DNA of 64,000 bases. Origin: Flavobacterium resistens (GTDB lineage Bacteria > Bacteroidota > Bacteroidia > Flavobacteriales > Flavobacteriaceae). Shown piece after piece: positions 61,848 to 64,000 of the stretch. Within the stretch, counting starts at the first letter, position 1. Each line of letters begins with the position of its first letter. The notes below the pieces were generated by a model. That model saw only the letters and a list, made by a program, of their open reading frames with translations. It had not been told where the DNA came from and searched no databases. The stretch spans positions 124,001-188,000 of the forward strand of contig NZ_FXTA01000002.1 in the NCBI RefSeq assembly GCF_900182645.1. Direction: 5' to 3'. A program made the translations under genes and the position numbers.

Positions 61848-62459
61848 ATGGCTTTTGAATTACCACAATTACCTTATGCATATGATGCATTAGAACCACA
61901 TATTGATGCTCGTACAATGGAAATCCACCATACAAAGCACCACAATGCATATACAACAAATCTAAACGCAGCAATTGCAGGAACAGATTTAGAAGGAAAA
62001 ACAATCGAAAACATCTTAATTAACTTAGATAAATCTAACGCTGCAGTTCGTAACAATGGTGGAGGTTTCTACAACCACAACTTATTCTGGACTGTAATGT
62101 CTCCAAATGGAGGCGGATTACCAACAGGTGATTTATTAGCTGCAATCGAGGCTTCTTTTGGAACTTTCGAAGAGTTTAAAGCAAAATTTGCTAAAGCTGG
62201 TGCAACTCAGTTTGGTTCTGGATGGGCTTGGTTAACAGTTCAAAAAGGAGGAAAATTAGAAGTTGTAGGTACTCCAAATCAAGATAATCCATTAATGCCA
62301 GAAGTTGCTGGTAACGGTGGAACTCCAATCTTAGGAATGGACGTTTGGGAACACGCTTATTATTTAAACTACCAAAACAGAAGACCAGATTATATTGAAG
62401 CTTTCTTCAGTGTAATTAATTGGACAGAAGTTGCAAGAAGATTTGCTTTAGATAAATAA
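61848..62459 (+). CDS. sod: Iron/manganese superoxide dismutase
   Basis: This 203-aa Fe/Mn-type superoxide dismutase has metal ligands visible as His in [17 protein letters not shown], His in [11 protein letters not shown], and Asp-His in [14 protein letters not shown]. The [16 protein letters not shown] block is normal. It disproportionates superoxide in the cytoplasm; no signal peptide. Which metal is used cannot be told with certainty. A hairpin terminator follows 24 bases after the stop. Confidence 0.97.
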   Translation: MAFELPQLPYAYDALEPHIDARTMEIHHTKHHNAYTTNLNAAIAGTDLEGKTIENILINLDKSNAAVRNNGGGFYNHNLFWTVMSPNGGGLPTGDLLAAIEASFGTFEEFKAKFAKAGATQFGSGWAWLTVQKGGKLEVVGTPNQDNPLMPEVAGNGGTPILGMDVWEHAYYLNYQNRRPDYIEAFFSVINWTEVARRFALDK

Positions 62460-62483
62460 GACAATAGAGCAAAGAATAAAGAG

Positions 62484-62520
62484 AAAAGACGAGTACCGAA
62501 AGGTTACTCGTCTTTTTTTT
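62484..62520 (+). terminator. Intrinsic terminator of sod
   Basis: AAAAGACGAGTACC pairs with GGTTACTCGTCTTTT with one bulge, followed by eight T. A degenerate copy lies at 62854-62891 as part of the flank duplication. Confidence 0.88.
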
Positions 62521-62583
62521 ATGTATATATTTCGTCTATAATCTTTTTTCTATAATCTTTCTTCTTTTCTCTAAAATAAAGAA

Positions 62584-62658
62584 AATAAAAAAGGCGGAAT
62601 CTCTTCCGCCTTTTTTGCCCCAAATCTACCATAAACTTAACCTACTAATGTTATGGTT
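62584..62658 (-). ncRNA. Candidate small RNA, copy 1
   Basis: On the minus strand a 75-base unit starts AACCATAACATTAGTAGG. Hairpin one pairs ACCATAA (62657-62651) with TTATGGT (62634-62628). The unit ends in an intrinsic terminator, GGCGGAA-GAGA-TTCCGCC plus T-run (62610-62587). A -7-like TACATTTA is at 62669-62662, but the -33 position is ATTT, so the promoter is weak. Two further copies lie upstream on the same strand. No protein gene is encoded. Function unknown. Confidence 0.65.
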
Positions 62659-62776
62659 CGGTAAATGTATAACGAGTATATTTTAAAAAAAATTTTTTTA
62701 GACGAATGGCAAATATATCCGATTAAGTAAACTGAAAAAAGAAAAAAGAATAAAGAAGCAAGAGCAAAGAGAAAAG

Positions 62777-62860
62777 AATAAAGAGAAAAGAATAAAGAGA
62801 AAAGAATAAAGAGAAAAGAATAAAGAGAAAAGAATAAAGGGAAAAGAATAAAGAGAAAAG
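62777..62860. repeat. Tandem 14-base repeat, six units
   Basis: Six consecutive copies of AATAAAGAGAAAAG (one with a G-for-A change) plus a partial unit before them. It lies between small RNA copies 1 and 2. Slippage-prone; copy number should vary between strains. Confidence 0.92.
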
Positions 62861-62954
62861 ACAAGCAGCTTATGGTACTCGTCTTTTTTATTATCTATAC
62901 ATTTCGTCTATAATCTTTTTTCTTTGCTCTTGCTTCTTTGTTCTAGATAAAGAA

Positions 62955-63029
62955 AATAAAAAAGGCGGAATCTCTTCCGCCTTTTTTGCCCCAAATCTAC
63001 CATAAACTTAACCTACTAATGTTATGGTT
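62955..63029 (-). ncRNA. Candidate small RNA, copy 2
   Basis: This unit is identical to copy 1 through the whole hairpin-linker-terminator core (62958-63028), including the loop sequence. The upstream -7-like element is again TACATTTA (63040-63033), and the -33 position is TTTT. Identity over the core with divergence outside suggests recent duplication or selection on the RNA. Confidence 0.65.
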
Positions 63030-63137
63030 CAGTAAATGTATGGCGACTATATTTGAAAAAAAAACTTTTTAGATGAATGGTCGATATTTTCGACGAAGTG
63101 ATTGTAGGAGTCTGTTTTGTAAATACTTATCTGAATA

Positions 63138-63213
63138 AAATAAAAAAGGTGGAATTTCTTCCACCCTTTTTGCCCCAAATCTACCATAAACTTAACCTAC
63201 TAATGTTATGGTT
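63138..63213 (-). ncRNA. Candidate small RNA, copy 3, with full promoter
   Basis: This copy keeps hairpin one (63212-63206 with 63089 plus 100, that is 63189-63183) and the linker. The terminator stem is GGTGGAA / TTCCACC: the G-C pair in other copies is A-T here, a compensatory change that keeps the fold. Its promoter is the best of the three: TTTG (63248-63245), exactly 20 bases, TACTTTTG (63224-63217), and a start at about 63213. This is strong evidence of a real transcript. Confidence 0.7.
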
Positions 63214-63312
63214 TCCCAAAAGTATTATAGCTTTTCATTTTTACCAAACAAACAGGATGAACGGCAAAAAAAACCGATGAAATGCACAAATTAACTTTTT
63301 GTTAGCGTTTTC

Positions 63313-64000
63313 TTAGTATGCTCGAGCATCTTTTCCTTCGTAAAAATTCATAAATGCACGATTTACAACACGATTTCCTCCCGGAGTAGGATAGTCTCCT
63401 GTAAAATACCAGTCACCTAAATTTTTAGGACATGCAATATGTAAATCTTCCACTTTTTGGAAAATGATTTTTACTTCAGCATTGATTTCCGGAGAACTTA
63501 ACATTTCTGCAATTTTATCTGAAATTTCTTCTGGAGTAAATTGATCGTAGATTGCCGTAACATAATTTACAACATCTTTATCAGCGAAGTTTTCCTGTGC
63601 TTTACATTTCGCATACACTTCGTCAACAATATGATATAAGTTTCTTTCTTTTAATAAAGTCAAAGCAGCTCTAAAAGCAACAAGCCCTTCTAGTTTTGCC
63701 ATGTCAATTCCGTAGCAATCCGGGTAACGAATTTGCGGTGCCGATGAAACAATAACAATACGTTTTGGATTTAAACGATCCATCATTTTAATGATGCTCA
63801 TTTTTAAAGTTGTACCACGAACAATACTGTCGTCAATAATAACCAAATTATCTTCTGGTTTGATTACGCCATAAGTAACGTCGTAAACGTGAGCTACTAA
63901 ATCATCACGACTGCTGTCTTCAGTAATAAAGGTTCTAAGTTTAGCATCTTTGATAGCAACTTTCTCAGTACGTATTTTTACTGCTAAAAGTTCCTGAAGC
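63313..64000 (-). CDS. purF: Amidophosphoribosyltransferase, C-terminal part (cut by window edge)
   Basis: The frame is open from the window end to 63313 and includes QELLAVKIRTEKVAIKDAKL before the PRPP-binding loop VIIDDSIVRGTT. It ends with GDWYFTGDYPTPGGNRVVNRAF. PurF makes 5-phosphoribosylamine in the first step of purine synthesis. The N-terminal glutaminase part lies outside the window. The apparent start at 63846 is an internal TTG. The window shows about 228 codons of it. Confidence 0.94.
   Translation of the reverse strand, partial: LQELLAVKIRTEKVAIKDAKLRTFITEDSSRDDLVAHVYDVTYGVIKPEDNLVIIDDSIVRGTTLKMSIIKMMDRLNPKRIVIVSSAPQIRYPDCYGIDMAKLEGLVAFRAALTLLKERNLYHIVDEVYAKCKAQENFADKDVVNYVTAIYDQFTPEEISDKIAEMLSSPEINAEVKIIFQKVEDLHIACPKNLGDWYFTGDYPTPGGNRVVNRAFMNFYEGKDARAY

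Larger units (their letters stand above)
62460..63312. other. Gene-free gap between sod and purF with tandem small RNA units
   Basis: This 853-base stretch contains the sod terminator, three similar minus-strand RNA-like units, a 14-base tandem repeat and a duplicated flank. No protein gene is convincing; an apparent 75-codon frame is produced by the tandem repeat. Confidence 0.7.

Noticed and set aside
62637..62864. Minus-strand frame of 75 codons rich in Phe and Leu
   Set aside because: It is a translation of the 14-base tandem repeat and of small RNA copy 1's promoter region; no homology or start context.
62777..63213. CRISPR-like array of repeats near the sod gene
   Set aside because: The repeats are contiguous 14-base units without spacers, and the RNA units are 75 bases and spaced unevenly; no cas genes nearby.
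63077..63280. Plus-strand frame of 67 codons in the sod-purF gap
   Set aside because: It runs antisense through small RNA copy 3 and its promoter; composition is not gene-like.

Overview
The window is AT-rich chromosomal DNA from a Bacteroidota member, almost certainly a Flavobacterium close to F. johnsoniae. The evidence is SusC/SusD and GH-rich polysaccharide loci, a flexirubin-type pigment cluster with a tyrosine ammonia-lyase almost identical to my recollection of the F. johnsoniae enzyme, lipoproteins with Bacteroidota-style signal peptides, and repeated TAnnTTTG (-7) / TTTG (-33) promoter elements with no Shine-Dalgarno pattern.

Layout. (1) 1-20516, minus strand: most of a flexirubin (aryl-polyene/dialkylresorcinol) operon. 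In transcription order it runs: tyrosine ammonia-lyase, two WG-repeat proteins, ketoreductase, ketosynthase, ACP, LpxL-like acyltransferase, DarA, DarB, two hotdog dehydratases, two unknowns, a BtrH-like acyltransferase, an ABC exporter, a thioesterase, a ketosynthase, an orphan gene, a small ketosynthase-like protein, ACP, ketosynthase, a ketosynthase lacking its catalytic residues, and a gene cut by the window edge. A flavin-dependent halogenase-like gene (20618-21868) diverges from the ammonia-lyase. (2) 22645-32404: a galactan/galactose operon (galM, GH53, GH2, galK, galT, SSS symporter) with a divergent GntR-type regulator. (3) 32714-55686: an arabinan/arabinose locus: transaldolase, Nudix-type AraR, SusC, SusD, four GH43, two GH51, one GH127, araB-araD-araA and a lipoprotein aldose epimerase. 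Six near-palindromic 19-bp sites mark a probable AraR regulon. (4) 55817-58411: a small lipoprotein, an OsmC protein and an ars-like operon (arsR, DUF6428, a 41-aa membrane protein, arsC) with no efflux pump. (5) 58565-64000: tRNA-Leu(CAA), prs, rplY, pth, sod and the 3' part of purF. Between sod and purF lie three tandem copies of a probable small RNA gene on the minus strand.

How they work together. The pigment operon makes p-coumarate from tyrosine, extends it by iterative fatty-acid-like steps into an aryl polyene, makes the dialkylresorcinol with DarA/DarB, joins them and exports the product. The galactan and arabinan loci cleave the neutral side chains of pectin. Galactose then enters the Leloir pathway and arabinose the pentose phosphate pathway through AraA, AraB, AraD and transaldolase.

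The least explained items are the three tandem small RNA units at about 62584-63213, the 41-aa coupled ars protein, the dyad between the ammonia-lyase and halogenase-like genes, and the inactivated or divergent enzymes in the pigment operon.
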